A DNA stretch of 56,787 nt from Bacillota bacterium (GTDB lineage: Bacteria; Bacillota; Clostridia; Oscillospirales; Oscillospiraceae), in assembly GCA_021199635.1 (NCBI GenBank), contig JAJQHS010000017.1, forward strand, positions 1 to 56,787, given 5' to 3'. Within the stretch, counting starts at the first letter, position 1. Each line of letters starts with the position of its first letter. The notes below the pieces were generated by a model, which worked only from the letters and a program-made list of their open reading frames with translations, did not search any database and was not told where the DNA came from. The translations under genes were made by a program, and so were the position numbers. This document shows, piece after piece, positions 16,240 to 25,616 of this stretch.

Positions 16240-17568
16240 TTAAGGCTCCTGAATTTCCAGTCCGGTGCAGTCCGTCAGCGCATAGGGCGACGCGATCTGG
16301 GGCGCGAGGGCACTGTCCGCCTGGAAGCGGCAGCTTTGGAAATCCGCACCGGATACATTATGGGCATAAACGTAGTGCAGGCCTTGCTCCGTGTAGTCAT
16401 AGCCGTAAGCCGGGCGCAGGTCGTGGTGGCCCTTCTCGTGCTCAGTGATGGCGCGCAGGGAGACTGACACATGGTCAAAGGTGATCCCGCTGATGGCGCC
16501 GGGCACATTGCCATAGAGCAGGATGCCGTTCTCACCGTCACACTGGATGCCGGTGAAGCTGACATTTCGCACCTTGCCCACGGCGGTGTCCGCCTTGCGG
16601 GGCAGGACGGTGATGGCGATGGGCTCAGACTGCCCCCAGAATACCTCCTTTTTAAACAGGTGCGTTTGGATGGCGATGTTGTGGAAGGCGACATTTTCAA
16701 TATTGCCCTTGTCCCGCAGCTGCAGGGAGATGCCCCGGTTGGCGCGGGTGACCACGCAGTTTTCCACCACGATGTTGCGGAAATCCGCCTCGCTCTCGCT
16801 GCCGAATTTGAACGCGGAGCTGGTGGTGCAGATGGTGCAGTTGGTTACGGTGATGTTCTCGCATGGGCCATACTGCATGGCGGCGGCGGTGTTCTTGAAA
16901 ACAATGCCGTCGTCGGCGCATTCGATATGGCAGTTGGAAATGCGCACATTCTGGCAGTGGTCAGGGTCGATGCCGTCGCAGTTGGCCATACGCAGATTGT
17001 TCAGGATGCGGATGCCGTCGATCAGCACGTCCCGGCAGCCCACCAGATGCACCGTCCAGAAGGCGCTGCGCGCCAGGGTGACCTGAGTGATGGTCAGGTG
17101 GGTCACATTTTCCAGGAACAGCATGGGAGCGCGGGGGTAGAACCGCCCCTCAATGTGCCAGGGGGTCACGGTGCCGTAGAAGATTTCCTCGTTGCCGTCG
17201 ATTTTGCCGTAGCCGGTGATAGCCACATTTTCGCAGTCCTTGCCGTACAGGAAGCACAGCGGCGGCGCGCCGTCATACTCGCAGTTGATATAGGAGGGGA
17301 GGAAGCTGTCCTCCGGGCGGGAGAAGCTGCTGCCGGAGGGGACATAGTCGGCGATCTCGTCGCTGCCCTTCAGCACCGCACCCATTTCCAGGTGGAATTC
17401 CAGATTGGAGCAGAGCGCCAGCGCGCCGCTGCGGTACACCTTCCCACCGGGCAGGACCACTTTGCCGCCGCCGTCCTGGCGGCAGGCGTCGATGGCAGCT
17501 TGTATGGCGAGGGTGTCATTGGTGACGCCGTCGCCCACCGCGCCGTAGTCAATAATATTGTATTGCAT
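16240..17568 (-). CDS. Glycoside hydrolase family 28 (polygalacturonase-like), full-length copy
   Basis: MQYNIIDYGAVGDGVTNDTLAIQAAIDAC; NCDGIDPDHCQNVRISNCHIECADDGIVFK (GH28 beta-helix active-site region). Confidence 0.9.
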   Translation of the reverse strand: MQYNIIDYGAVGDGVTNDTLAIQAAIDACRQDGGGKVVLPGGKVYRSGALALCSNLEFHLEMGAVLKGSDEIADYVPSGSSFSRPEDSFLPSYINCEYDGAPPLCFLYGKDCENVAITGYGKIDGNEEIFYGTVTPWHIEGRFYPRAPMLFLENVTHLTITQVTLARSAFWTVHLVGCRDVLIDGIRILNNLRMANCDGIDPDHCQNVRISNCHIECADDGIVFKNTAAAMQYGPCENITVTNCTICTTSSAFKFGSESEADFRNIVVENCVVTRANRGISLQLRDKGNIENVAFHNIAIQTHLFKKEVFWGQSEPIAITVLPRKADTAVGKVRNVSFTGIQCDGENGILLYGNVPGAISGITFDHVSVSLRAITEHEKGHHDLRPAYGYDYTEQGLHYVYAHNVSGADFQSCRFQADSALAPQIASPYALTDCTGLEIQEP

Positions 17569-17599
17569 AGGTTAAACCTGCCTTTCTGAATCTTACAAA

Positions 17600-17628
17600 A
17601 GTGTATCACAGATTTGCAGATTATGCAA
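17600..17628 (-). promoter_or_regulatory. GH28-arm promoter (copy 1) overlapped by the ATGCAAT-N5-ATTGCAT palindrome
   Basis: Minus strand TTGCAT-17 bp-TACACT; palindrome at 17623-17641. Confidence 0.55.
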
Positions 17629-17760
17629 TAGGACATTGCATTTTTTATACCTGAAATTGACAGTTCTCGCTTTTAGGTGTCAAAAAATTGACCCGAATTT
17701 TGCGCAAAATGCACAAAACTTTTGGCCACAAAAATTTAAAAAAGCAAAAATTGCAATATT

Positions 17761-17815
17761 TAATTTGCAATTTAGCAAATTATGCGTAGCATATCTGCGG
17801 GAAATGCGGTATAGT
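17761..17815 (+). promoter_or_regulatory. SBP-arm promoter (copy 1) with upstream palindrome
   Basis: TAATTTGC-AATTTA-GCAAATTA at 17761-17782; -10 TATAGT at 17810-17815 with a weak -35 (TAGCAT). Confidence 0.5.
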
Positions 17816-17878
17816 TTACTTACCAGGACGCACAAAAAACCCTGCGAAACACATTAAAAATTTAGGAGGAATGCAAAA

Positions 17879-18257
17879 ATGAAAAAGATCATTGCTCTGC
17901 TTCTGGCAGTTTTCATGCTCATGAGCATGGCTGCCTGCAGCAGCAACACCGATCCGACCGAAACCAGCGGCACCAGTGCAAACACTGAAGCCACCGATGC
18001 CGGTACGGAAGCGACGGATGCGGTCGAGATTTCCGGCTACACCGAGGCTCCCTATATCACCGAGTTGGGTATCTATGGGGACGTGACCGACAGACTTCCT
18101 GTGGAAGAGGACATCATGGTCGAAGATGCTGACTACCTGGAGATCGGCACCTACGGCGGCGAGCTGAAGACTTCCACCTCCGTCAGCCCCTGGACTACTG
18201 GTAAGATCATTGAAGAGGGCCTGTTCCGCTTCACATCCGAGGGCATTGTGGAGCCCA
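17879..18257 (+). pseudogene. Truncated copy of the ABC solute-binding lipoprotein gene (first ~126 codons)
   Basis: MKKIIALLLAVFMLMSMAACSSN...GIVEP matches the start of 19266-21260; then runs into antisense GH28 sequence. Confidence 0.93.
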
Positions 18258-19641
18258 TACTGCATGGCGGCGGCGGTGTTCTTGAAAACAATGCCGTCGT
18301 CGGCGCATTCGATATGGCAGTTGGAAATGCGCACATTCTGGCAGTGGTCAGGGTCGATGCCGTCGCAGTTGGCCATACGCAGATTGTTCAGGATGCGGAT
18401 GCCGTCGATCAGCACGTCCCGGCAGCCCACCAGATGCACCGTCCAGAAGGCGCTGCGCGCCAGGGTGACCTGAGTGATGGTCAGGTGGGTCACATTTTCC
18501 AGGAACAGCATGGGAGCGCGGGGGTAGAACCGCCCCTCAATGTGCCAGGGGGTCACGGTGCCGTAGAAGATTTCCTCGTTGCCGTCGATTTTGCCGTAGC
18601 CGGTGATAGCCACATTTTCGCAGTCCTTGCCGTACAGGAAGCACAGCGGCGGCGCGCCGTCATACTCGCAGTTGATATAGGAGGGGAGGAAGCTGTCCTC
18701 CGGGCGGGAGAAGCTGCTGCCGGAGGGGACATAGTCGGCGATCTCGTCGCTGCCCTTCAGCACCGCACCCATTTCCAGGTGGAATTCCAGATTGGAGCAG
18801 AGCGCCAGCGCGCCGCTGCGGTACACCTTCCCACCGGGCAGGACCACTTTGCCGCCGCCGTCCTGGCGGCAGGCGTCGATGGCAGCTTGTATGGCGAGGG
18901 TGTCATTGGTGACGCCGTCGCCCACCGCGCCGTAGTCAATAATATTGTATTGCATAGGTTAAACCTGCCTTTCTGAATCTTACAAAAGTGTATCACAGAT
19001 TTGCAGATTATGCAATAGGACATTGCATTTTTTATACCTGAAATTGACAGTTCTCGCTTTTAGGTGTCAAAAAATTGACCCGAATTTTGCGCAAAATGCA
19101 CAAAACTTTTGGCCACAAAAATTTAAAAAAGCAAAAATTGCAATATTTAATTTGCAATTTAGCAAATTATGCGTAGCATATCTGCGGGAAATGCGGTATA
19201 GTTTACTTACCAGGACGCACAAAAAACCCTGCGAAACACATTAAAAATTTAGGAGGAATGCAAAAATGAAAAAGATCATTGCTCTGCTTCTGGCAGTTTT
19301 CATGCTCATGAGCATGGCTGCCTGCAGCAGCAACACCGATCCGACCGAAACCAGCGGCACCAGTGCAAACACTGAAGCCACCGATGCCGGTACGGAAGCG
19401 ACGGATGCGGTCGAGATTTCCGGCTACACCGAGGCTCCCTATATCACCGAGTTGGGTATCTATGGGGACGTGACCGACAGACTTCCTGTGGAAGAGGACA
19501 TCATGGTCGAAGATGCTGACTACCTGGAGATCGGCACCTACGGCGGCGAGCTGAAGACTTCCACCTCCGTCAGCCCCTGGACTACTGGTAAGATCATTGA
19601 AGAGGGCCTGTTCCGCTTCACATCCGAGGGCATTGTGGAGC
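18255..19641. repeat. Direct tandem duplication, unit 2 (1387 bp)
   Basis: Same sequence as 16868-18254. Confidence 0.95.
18258..18955 (-). pseudogene. Truncated GH28 copy (N-terminal ~233 codons)
   Basis: MQYNIIDYGAVGDG...FKNTAAAMQYG matches 16240-17568, then enters antisense SBP sequence. Confidence 0.93.
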
Positions 19642-21260
19642 CCAATGTTGCCAAGGGCTACGATGTCAACGATGACGCCACCGTTTTCACCATCTATCTC
19701 CGCGAGGGGATGAAGTGGTCCGACGGCGTGGACTTCACCGCTGAGGACTGCGTCTGGTTCTATAACACCATCCTGCTGAACAACGTGGATACCAAGGGCG
19801 TGCGTGACTGTAACACCAGCTCTGACGGCACCTATGCGGTCGTGGAGAAGGTTGACGACTACACCTTCACCGTGACCTTCAGCGAGCCTAAGTACTCCTT
19901 CATCGAGGATTTGGAGGTCGAGCTGAAGTGGTACTATGCCCCCAAGCACATCTTCGAGGACTATGCAAATTATGTCATCGAGTACAACAACGCGACTGAC
20001 GACACCGCTAAGGCCGAGGCCGAATCCAAGGCTCTGGCCGAGGCTGAGGCTATCTGCGGCGTGAAGTTTGCTGACGTTGCCTCTTCCGGTAAGGAAATGC
20101 TGTACTACTTCTGGAACTACTCCGGCATTCCCACCCTGAACTCCTATGTGCTGTCCACTGAGTCTGGCAAGAATGATGTCAGCGGTGACTACTACGAGTA
20201 TGTCCGTAATCCTTACTACTGGAGGGTCGATGCGGCCGGCCAGCAGCTGCCTTACATTGACAAGATCGTCTACACCACCATCCAGAACACCGACCAGTCC
20301 CTGCTGCTCCTGCTGGACGGCACTGTAGACTATCAGATCGTTTCCATGGATGCCATCGCTACCATCCGGACGGAAGCCAACGTGGATATCAACATCTATG
20401 AGTGGTCCGGAAGCTCCTGGGGCGATGTGGGCACCCAGATCATGTGGAACCTGAGCATTGCCGATGAGCATCTGAACGCGCTGTTCAACAACTCTGCTTT
20501 CCGTCAGGCAATGAGCATCTGCGTGAACCGTGAAGAGTTCGCCTCCATCTACTCCGAGGGCTGGCTGTCCGGCGGGCAGGCGACCCCGTCCGAAGGCATG
20601 CTGGGCTACAGCGAGGAATGGGCCACCAAGTGGACCGAGTATGACCCCGATTACGCCAAGGAGCTGCTGGAAAGCTGCGGCCTGGTGATGGGCAGCGACG
20701 GCTACTATGACTTCGAGGATGGCACCGACTTCGTGCTGAACATCGTCTCCGTGGCCGACAGCGGCGCAGCCGATACCTATGGTATTCTAAAGCCCTACTA
20801 CGACGCTGTGGGCATCAAGACCACCTTCCGCGACTACGACCGGAGCAACATCGATAACATGATGCTGGCCAACGAGATCGAGTGCACCCTGTACCCGGTT
20901 ACCGGCATCGGCGATGTTTCCGTCATCCTGAAGCCCAACTCCGTGGTTCCCGGCACCGCCACCAACGTGGTCTGGTACGGCAACCTGACCGCTGACACCG
21001 CTACCGGCGACCTGCTGGAGCTGATCAACCTGAAGGCACAGCTGGACGTGACCTCTGACACGGACGAGCGCACCGAGATCGCCCTGAAGATGCTGGCGCT
21101 GCACGAGGAAAATATGTGGGTCATCTCCTATGTGGAGGCCAGCCCCACCTATTTCGCAGTGAACGCACGGATTCACAACTTCCCTGAGGAAGGCGTATTT
21201 TCCGACATCTACCGTGATACCGGTCTGGCGCACTGCTGGTGCTGGTACATCGAGGAGTAA
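19266..21260 (+). CDS. ABC transporter substrate-binding lipoprotein, family 5 (Opp/Dpp type)
   Basis: Lipobox SMAACSS; VAKGYDVNDDATVFTIYLREGMKWSDGVDFTAEDCVWFYN; NSAFRQAMSICVNREE. Confidence 0.92.
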   Translation: MKKIIALLLAVFMLMSMAACSSNTDPTETSGTSANTEATDAGTEATDAVEISGYTEAPYITELGIYGDVTDRLPVEEDIMVEDADYLEIGTYGGELKTSTSVSPWTTGKIIEEGLFRFTSEGIVEPNVAKGYDVNDDATVFTIYLREGMKWSDGVDFTAEDCVWFYNTILLNNVDTKGVRDCNTSSDGTYAVVEKVDDYTFTVTFSEPKYSFIEDLEVELKWYYAPKHIFEDYANYVIEYNNATDDTAKAEAESKALAEAEAICGVKFADVASSGKEMLYYFWNYSGIPTLNSYVLSTESGKNDVSGDYYEYVRNPYYWRVDAAGQQLPYIDKIVYTTIQNTDQSLLLLLDGTVDYQIVSMDAIATIRTEANVDINIYEWSGSSWGDVGTQIMWNLSIADEHLNALFNNSAFRQAMSICVNREEFASIYSEGWLSGGQATPSEGMLGYSEEWATKWTEYDPDYAKELLESCGLVMGSDGYYDFEDGTDFVLNIVSVADSGAADTYGILKPYYDAVGIKTTFRDYDRSNIDNMMLANEIECTLYPVTGIGDVSVILKPNSVVPGTATNVVWYGNLTADTATGDLLELINLKAQLDVTSDTDERTEIALKMLALHEENMWVISYVEASPTYFAVNARIHNFPEEGVFSDIYRDTGLAHCWCWYIEE

Positions 21261-21304
21261 CGGCTGCAACCAGAACGGAGAACCGTAATTTATAAGCTGT
21301 AAAG

Positions 21305-21349
21305 ATGCGGGGAGTGAAATCTTTGTGTCCAAGGATTTCCTCCCCGCAT
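21305..21349 (+). promoter_or_regulatory. Long intercistronic stem-loop between SBP and permease genes
   Basis: atgcggggagtgaaatctttg-tgtc-caaggatttcctccccgcat near-perfect stem. Confidence 0.7.
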
Positions 21350-21390
21350 TGTTTGCTGAATCTGATTTTGGAAAGGGTGCAAAACGCCAA

Positions 21391-22386
21391 ATGAAAAAAT
21401 ATATTGGCAAACGATTGCTTCTCTTCATCCCGACGATCTTGATCATATCCTTTGTGATATTCTTCATTATTCAGCTTCCGCCCGGCGATTACGTCACGTC
21501 CTATGTTGCAGCGCGTATCGCAGAAGGTGAAACCTTCACGGAGGCTGATATCGCCTATCTGCGCCAGAGCTTTGGATTGGACGATCCTTGGTACGTGCAG
21601 TATTTCAACTGGATGAAAGATATTATTACGGAGGGAGACTTCGGCTATTCATTTGAATACGGCCGTGACGTGTGGGATGTCATTATGGACCGGCTGTGGC
21701 TGACGCTGGCTGTCTCCTTTACGATCTTTGTGTTCCAGTACGGTGTTTCGCTGCCGATTGGCATTTACTGCGCCAATCACCAGTATTCCGCCGGCGACTA
21801 TATCTGGTCGTTCATCGGTTTCCTTGGCACGGCAACGCCAAACTTCCTATTGGCAATTCTAGTAATGTACTGGGTGTATAGCGCCACGGGAAGTATGTAC
21901 CTGGGGCTATTCAGTACGGAAATGATGCAGAACGGCATGCGCTGGGAGTATGTTCCGGAATTCCTCGGGCGCTGCCTGATCCCGCTGTTCGTGATCGGCA
22001 CATCCGGTACCTGCGGCATTATCCGTACCGTCCGCGCCCAGATGCTGGATGAGCAGACCCAGCAGTACACTCTGACCGCCCGCGCAAAGGGCTGCAGCGA
22101 GAAAACCATTACTTATAAGTATTGCCTCCGCTCCGCATTGAACCCTGTGGTCTCCGGAATGGCCCATTCCCTTAGCAGTATCTTCTCCGGTTCGACGGTT
22201 TCGGCAATTGTTATGAATCTTCAGATTCAGGGCCCTGTTCTGCTGGCCGCGCTGAAATCGCAGGATATGTATCTTGCAGGAACGATCGTTATGGTTCAGG
22301 CCGTGCTTGTGGTCATCGGCACACTTCTGTCCGATATTGCCCTGGCCTGGCTGGATCCGCGCATTCGTTTCTCGGAAAGGGGCTGA
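21391..22386 (+). CDS. ABC transporter permease (DppB/OppB-like)
   Basis: MKKYIGKRLLLFIPTILIISFVIFFIIQLPPGDY; YTLTARAKGCSEKTITYKYCLRSALNPV EAA-type loop. Confidence 0.92.
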   Translation: MKKYIGKRLLLFIPTILIISFVIFFIIQLPPGDYVTSYVAARIAEGETFTEADIAYLRQSFGLDDPWYVQYFNWMKDIITEGDFGYSFEYGRDVWDVIMDRLWLTLAVSFTIFVFQYGVSLPIGIYCANHQYSAGDYIWSFIGFLGTATPNFLLAILVMYWVYSATGSMYLGLFSTEMMQNGMRWEYVPEFLGRCLIPLFVIGTSGTCGIIRTVRAQMLDEQTQQYTLTARAKGCSEKTITYKYCLRSALNPVVSGMAHSLSSIFSGSTVSAIVMNLQIQGPVLLAALKSQDMYLAGTIVMVQAVLVVIGTLLSDIALAWLDPRIRFSERG

Positions 22387-22390
22387 GCAT

Positions 22391-23527
22391 ATGGTTCTGA
22401 ATAAAAAGAAAAACAAGGAAAAAGACGAGTCCTATTACCTTGCTTCCCAATGGCAGCTGATGTGGCGCAAGCTGAAAAAGCATAAGCTGGCCAGAATCAG
22501 CTTCGTTGTTCTGCTGATCCTGTATTTAGGCGCGTTATTTGCCGACTTTATTGCCCCATATGGCCTGGAGGATTTCTCCTCCATGTATCAGAACGCCAGC
22601 CCCACCCATGTCTACTGGACGGATGAGGACGGCAGCCTGAGCGCTCCCTACGTGTATAAGCTGCAAAGGTACAACAACAAGGAAACATGGACAGTGGAAA
22701 TCACGGAGGACACCAGCGAGAAATACTATCTGAAGTTCTTCGTTTCCGGCACGGAGTATAGTGTGCTGGGCCTGTTCACCTGCGACCTGCACCTGTACGG
22801 CCTGGTGAACGAGGCAGGCGAGGTGACCACGGATGCCCGTATCTACCTGTTCGGCGCGGACGGCACCGGGCGGGACATCTTCTCCCGGATCTGGCTGGGC
22901 GCCCGGGTGTCGCTGACCATTCCTCTGGTTTCCGCTGCGCTGAGCTTTATTCTGGGTATTATCCTTGGCGGTATTTCCGGCTACTTCGGCGGATTTATTG
23001 ACAATGTGATCCAGAGAATCATCGAAGTCCTGTCCGCCATCCCGACTATCCCCCTGTGGCTGGCACTTTCCGCGGCCATCCCGGCGGATATCTCCGTTAC
23101 TGCCATGTACCTGTATATAACGATCATTCTATCCTTCATTGGATGGACGGGTCTTGCCCGGGTGGTGCGCGGTAAGTTTATCTCCCTGCGTAAAGAGGAC
23201 TATGTCATGGCTGCCAGGCTGGCCGGTGTGAGCAACTTCAAGATCATCACCAAGCACATGGTCCCCGGATTCATGAGCTATCTGATCGTCAACCTGACGC
23301 TGGGTATCCCCGGCTCCATCCTTGGCGAAACCTCCATGAGCTACCTGGGCCTGGGCATGAAATCCCCCGCGACCTCCTGGGGCGTTCTGCTGAAGGAAAC
23401 GCAGGACCTGGTTTCTGTCGCCTCCTACCCGTGGAGGATGATCCCGCTGTTCTTCGTGGTCATCACCGTGCTGGCCTTCAATTTCCTGGGTGACGGTATG
23501 CGCGATGCAGCCGATCCTTACAAGTAA
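22391..23527 (+). CDS. ABC transporter permease (DppC/OppC-like) with extended extracytoplasmic insert
   Basis: LFGADGTGRDIFSRIWLGARVSLTIPLV, DYVMAARLAGVSNFKIITKHMVPG. Confidence 0.92.
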   Translation: MVLNKKKNKEKDESYYLASQWQLMWRKLKKHKLARISFVVLLILYLGALFADFIAPYGLEDFSSMYQNASPTHVYWTDEDGSLSAPYVYKLQRYNNKETWTVEITEDTSEKYYLKFFVSGTEYSVLGLFTCDLHLYGLVNEAGEVTTDARIYLFGADGTGRDIFSRIWLGARVSLTIPLVSAALSFILGIILGGISGYFGGFIDNVIQRIIEVLSAIPTIPLWLALSAAIPADISVTAMYLYITIILSFIGWTGLARVVRGKFISLRKEDYVMAARLAGVSNFKIITKHMVPGFMSYLIVNLTLGIPGSILGETSMSYLGLGMKSPATSWGVLLKETQDLVSVASYPWRMIPLFFVVITVLAFNFLGDGMRDAADPYK

Positions 23528-23548
23528 GGTCAGAAAGGAGTGCGAATT

Positions 23549-24622
23549 ATGGAAAATGATCAGAAAAACACGGCTACCCCTGAAACTACGCAGGACGACA
23601 CCATTATCGAAGTCAAGGACCTGAAAATCAACATCAAGGTGGACGAAGGTACGCTGACTGCCGTTCGGGGTGTGAACTTTGAGATCAAAAAGGGCGAGAC
23701 CCTTGGCCTGGTGGGCGAATCCGGCTGCGGCAAGAGCCTGACCAGCAAAGCAATTCTGGGCATCAATGATAAGAAATGCTCCGCCAGCGGTGAAATTATC
23801 TTTGATTCCGACAATATGGGCAAGGTGAACCTGCTTTCCCTGAATCCGAAAGGCAAGGAGATTCGCTCCGTCCGCGGCAAGCAGATTTCCATGATCTTCC
23901 AGGAGCCAATGGTGGCGTTCTCGCCCATGTATACCATCGGCAACCAGATTACCGAGGCCACCCTGCTGCACATCACCAAGGACAAGGTGAAGGCCAAGGA
24001 AATTTCCCTGGACGTTATGAAGAAGGTGGGCATCGCCAACGCGGAGAAGCGTTACGATCAGTATCCCCACGAGTTCTCTGGCGGCATGCTCCAGCGTGCG
24101 CTGATCGCTATGGCGCTGGTGTGCAACCCGAAGCTGCTGATCGCTGACGAGCCTACCACCGCATTGGACGTGACCATCCAGGCGCAGATCCTGGAGCTGA
24201 TGAAGAGCCTGCAAAAGGACTTCGGCATGTCCATCCTGTTCATTACCCACGACCTGGGCACTGTGGCCAGGATGTGTGACCGCGTCGCGGTTATGTACCT
24301 GGGGCGCATTGTGGAATCTGCTCCCGCTACCGAGCTGTACAAGAACCCGCAGCACCCGTATACCCAGGGCCTGCTGGGCTCCGTGCATAAGATCGGCACC
24401 AAGGCGCAGGAGCGGCTGTTCTCCATCGAGGGCACGGTGCCTCTGGCGCTGAACCTGCCGGCCGGCTGCGGCTTCTATGAGCGGTGCCACCAGCGGATCG
24501 ACGGCGTGTGCAATGTTTACGATCCCACCCTGATTACTACCGGGCCGGATCACAAGGTTGCCTGCTTCGCCTGCACAGGATGCCCCAACGCCAAGAAAGA
24601 GGAGGAAACCGCAAATGGCTGA
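23549..24622 (+). CDS. ABC transporter ATP-binding protein (DppD/OppD-like)
   Basis: [14 protein letters not shown] Walker [16 protein letters not shown] signature, [14 protein letters not shown] Walker B. Confidence 0.94.
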   Translation: MENDQKNTATPETTQDDTIIEVKDLKINIKVDEGTLTAVRGVNFEIKKGETLGLVGESGCGKSLTSKAILGINDKKCSASGEIIFDSDNMGKVNLLSLNPKGKEIRSVRGKQISMIFQEPMVAFSPMYTIGNQITEATLLHITKDKVKAKEISLDVMKKVGIANAEKRYDQYPHEFSGGMLQRALIAMALVCNPKLLIADEPTTALDVTIQAQILELMKSLQKDFGMSILFITHDLGTVARMCDRVAVMYLGRIVESAPATELYKNPQHPYTQGLLGSVHKIGTKAQERLFSIEGTVPLALNLPAGCGFYERCHQRIDGVCNVYDPTLITTGPDHKVACFACTGCPNAKKEEETANG

Positions 24623-25616
24623 GAACAATCAGATTCTGGATGTAAAGAATATCCATATGCGCTTTAACTCCAAGGGCGTCGTTGTAAAGGCGGTCACCGA
24701 CGTCAGCTTTACCGTGGATGCGGGTGAGACCATCGGTATCGTCGGCGAATCCGGCTGCGGCAAGACTACGCTGGGCCGCTGCATCGTCCGCGCTTATGAG
24801 CCGTCGGAAGGAAGCGTGATGTACACCACCAAGGAAGGTGATGTGATCGATTTCCTGAAAATTGACAAGAAAACCATGCAGAAGTACCGCAGCGAGATCC
24901 AGATGATTTTCCAGGATCCCTATTCCTCGCTGGACCCCCGTATGACGGTACTGGACATCATCAAGGAGCCGCTGAAGGCCAATTTCCCCAAAATGCCCAA
25001 GGAGGAAATGGAGAAAAAGGTGATGGACATCGCTGCTAAGGTCGGCCTGAACACGGCCTATCTGAAGCGGTACCCCCACGCATTCTCCGGCGGCCAGCGG
25101 CAGCGGATCGGCATCGCCCGGGCGCTGGTTCTGAATCCCAGAATCATTGTCTGTGACGAAGCGGTCTCCGCGCTGGATGTGTCCATCCAGGCGCAGGTGA
25201 TCAATCTTCTGCATGATCTGCAGAAGGAGTTTGGCCTGACTTACCTGTTCATTAGCCATGACCTCTCTGTTGTGGAGTATATCTCCGACAAGGTCGGCGT
25301 TATGTACCTGGGCAAGCTGGTGGAATACGCGCCCACCAAAGCGCTGTTCACCAAGCCTATGCACCCGTACACCGAGAGCTTGCTCTCCGCCGTCCCGGTC
25401 GCCGATCCCACCGTCCAGATCGATCGTATCCCGCTGGAGGGTGAAATCCCCAACCCGGCCAACCCGCCCACGGGCTGCTACTTCCACACCCGCTGCCGCT
25501 ATTGCACAGAGAAGTGCAAGGAGGTCGCGCCGGAGTATGTGGAGATGGAGCCGGACCACTACGTTGCCTGCCACCGGGCAGAGGAACTGAAACTGAGAGG
25601 ATTCGACTATGAATAA
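24615..25616 (+). CDS. ABC transporter ATP-binding protein (DppF/OppF-like)
   Basis: [43 protein letters not shown]. Confidence 0.94.
   Translation: MAENNQILDVKNIHMRFNSKGVVVKAVTDVSFTVDAGETIGIVGESGCGKTTLGRCIVRAYEPSEGSVMYTTKEGDVIDFLKIDKKTMQKYRSEIQMIFQDPYSSLDPRMTVLDIIKEPLKANFPKMPKEEMEKKVMDIAAKVGLNTAYLKRYPHAFSGGQRQRIGIARALVLNPRIIVCDEAVSALDVSIQAQVINLLHDLQKEFGLTYLFISHDLSVVEYISDKVGVMYLGKLVEYAPTKALFTKPMHPYTESLLSAVPVADPTVQIDRIPLEGEIPNPANPPTGCYFHTRCRYCTEKCKEVAPEYVEMEPDHYVACHRAEELKLRGFDYE

Larger units (their letters stand above)
16868..18254. repeat. Direct tandem duplication, unit 1 (1387 bp)
   Basis: Sequence from ccatactgcatggcggcggcggtg... onward recurs at +1387 (18255-19641); junction shares CCA. 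Confidence 0.95.

Noticed and set aside
17816-18955. 379-aa ORF as a genuine new GH28 fusion protein
   Set aside because: C-terminal part is antisense SBP sequence created by the tandem duplication; treated as a truncated GH28 copy.
16868-19644. Insertion sequence or phage-type repeat
   Set aside because: No transposase, terminal inverted repeats or flanking target-site duplication. The repeat consists of host gene parts joined at 3-bp microhomology.
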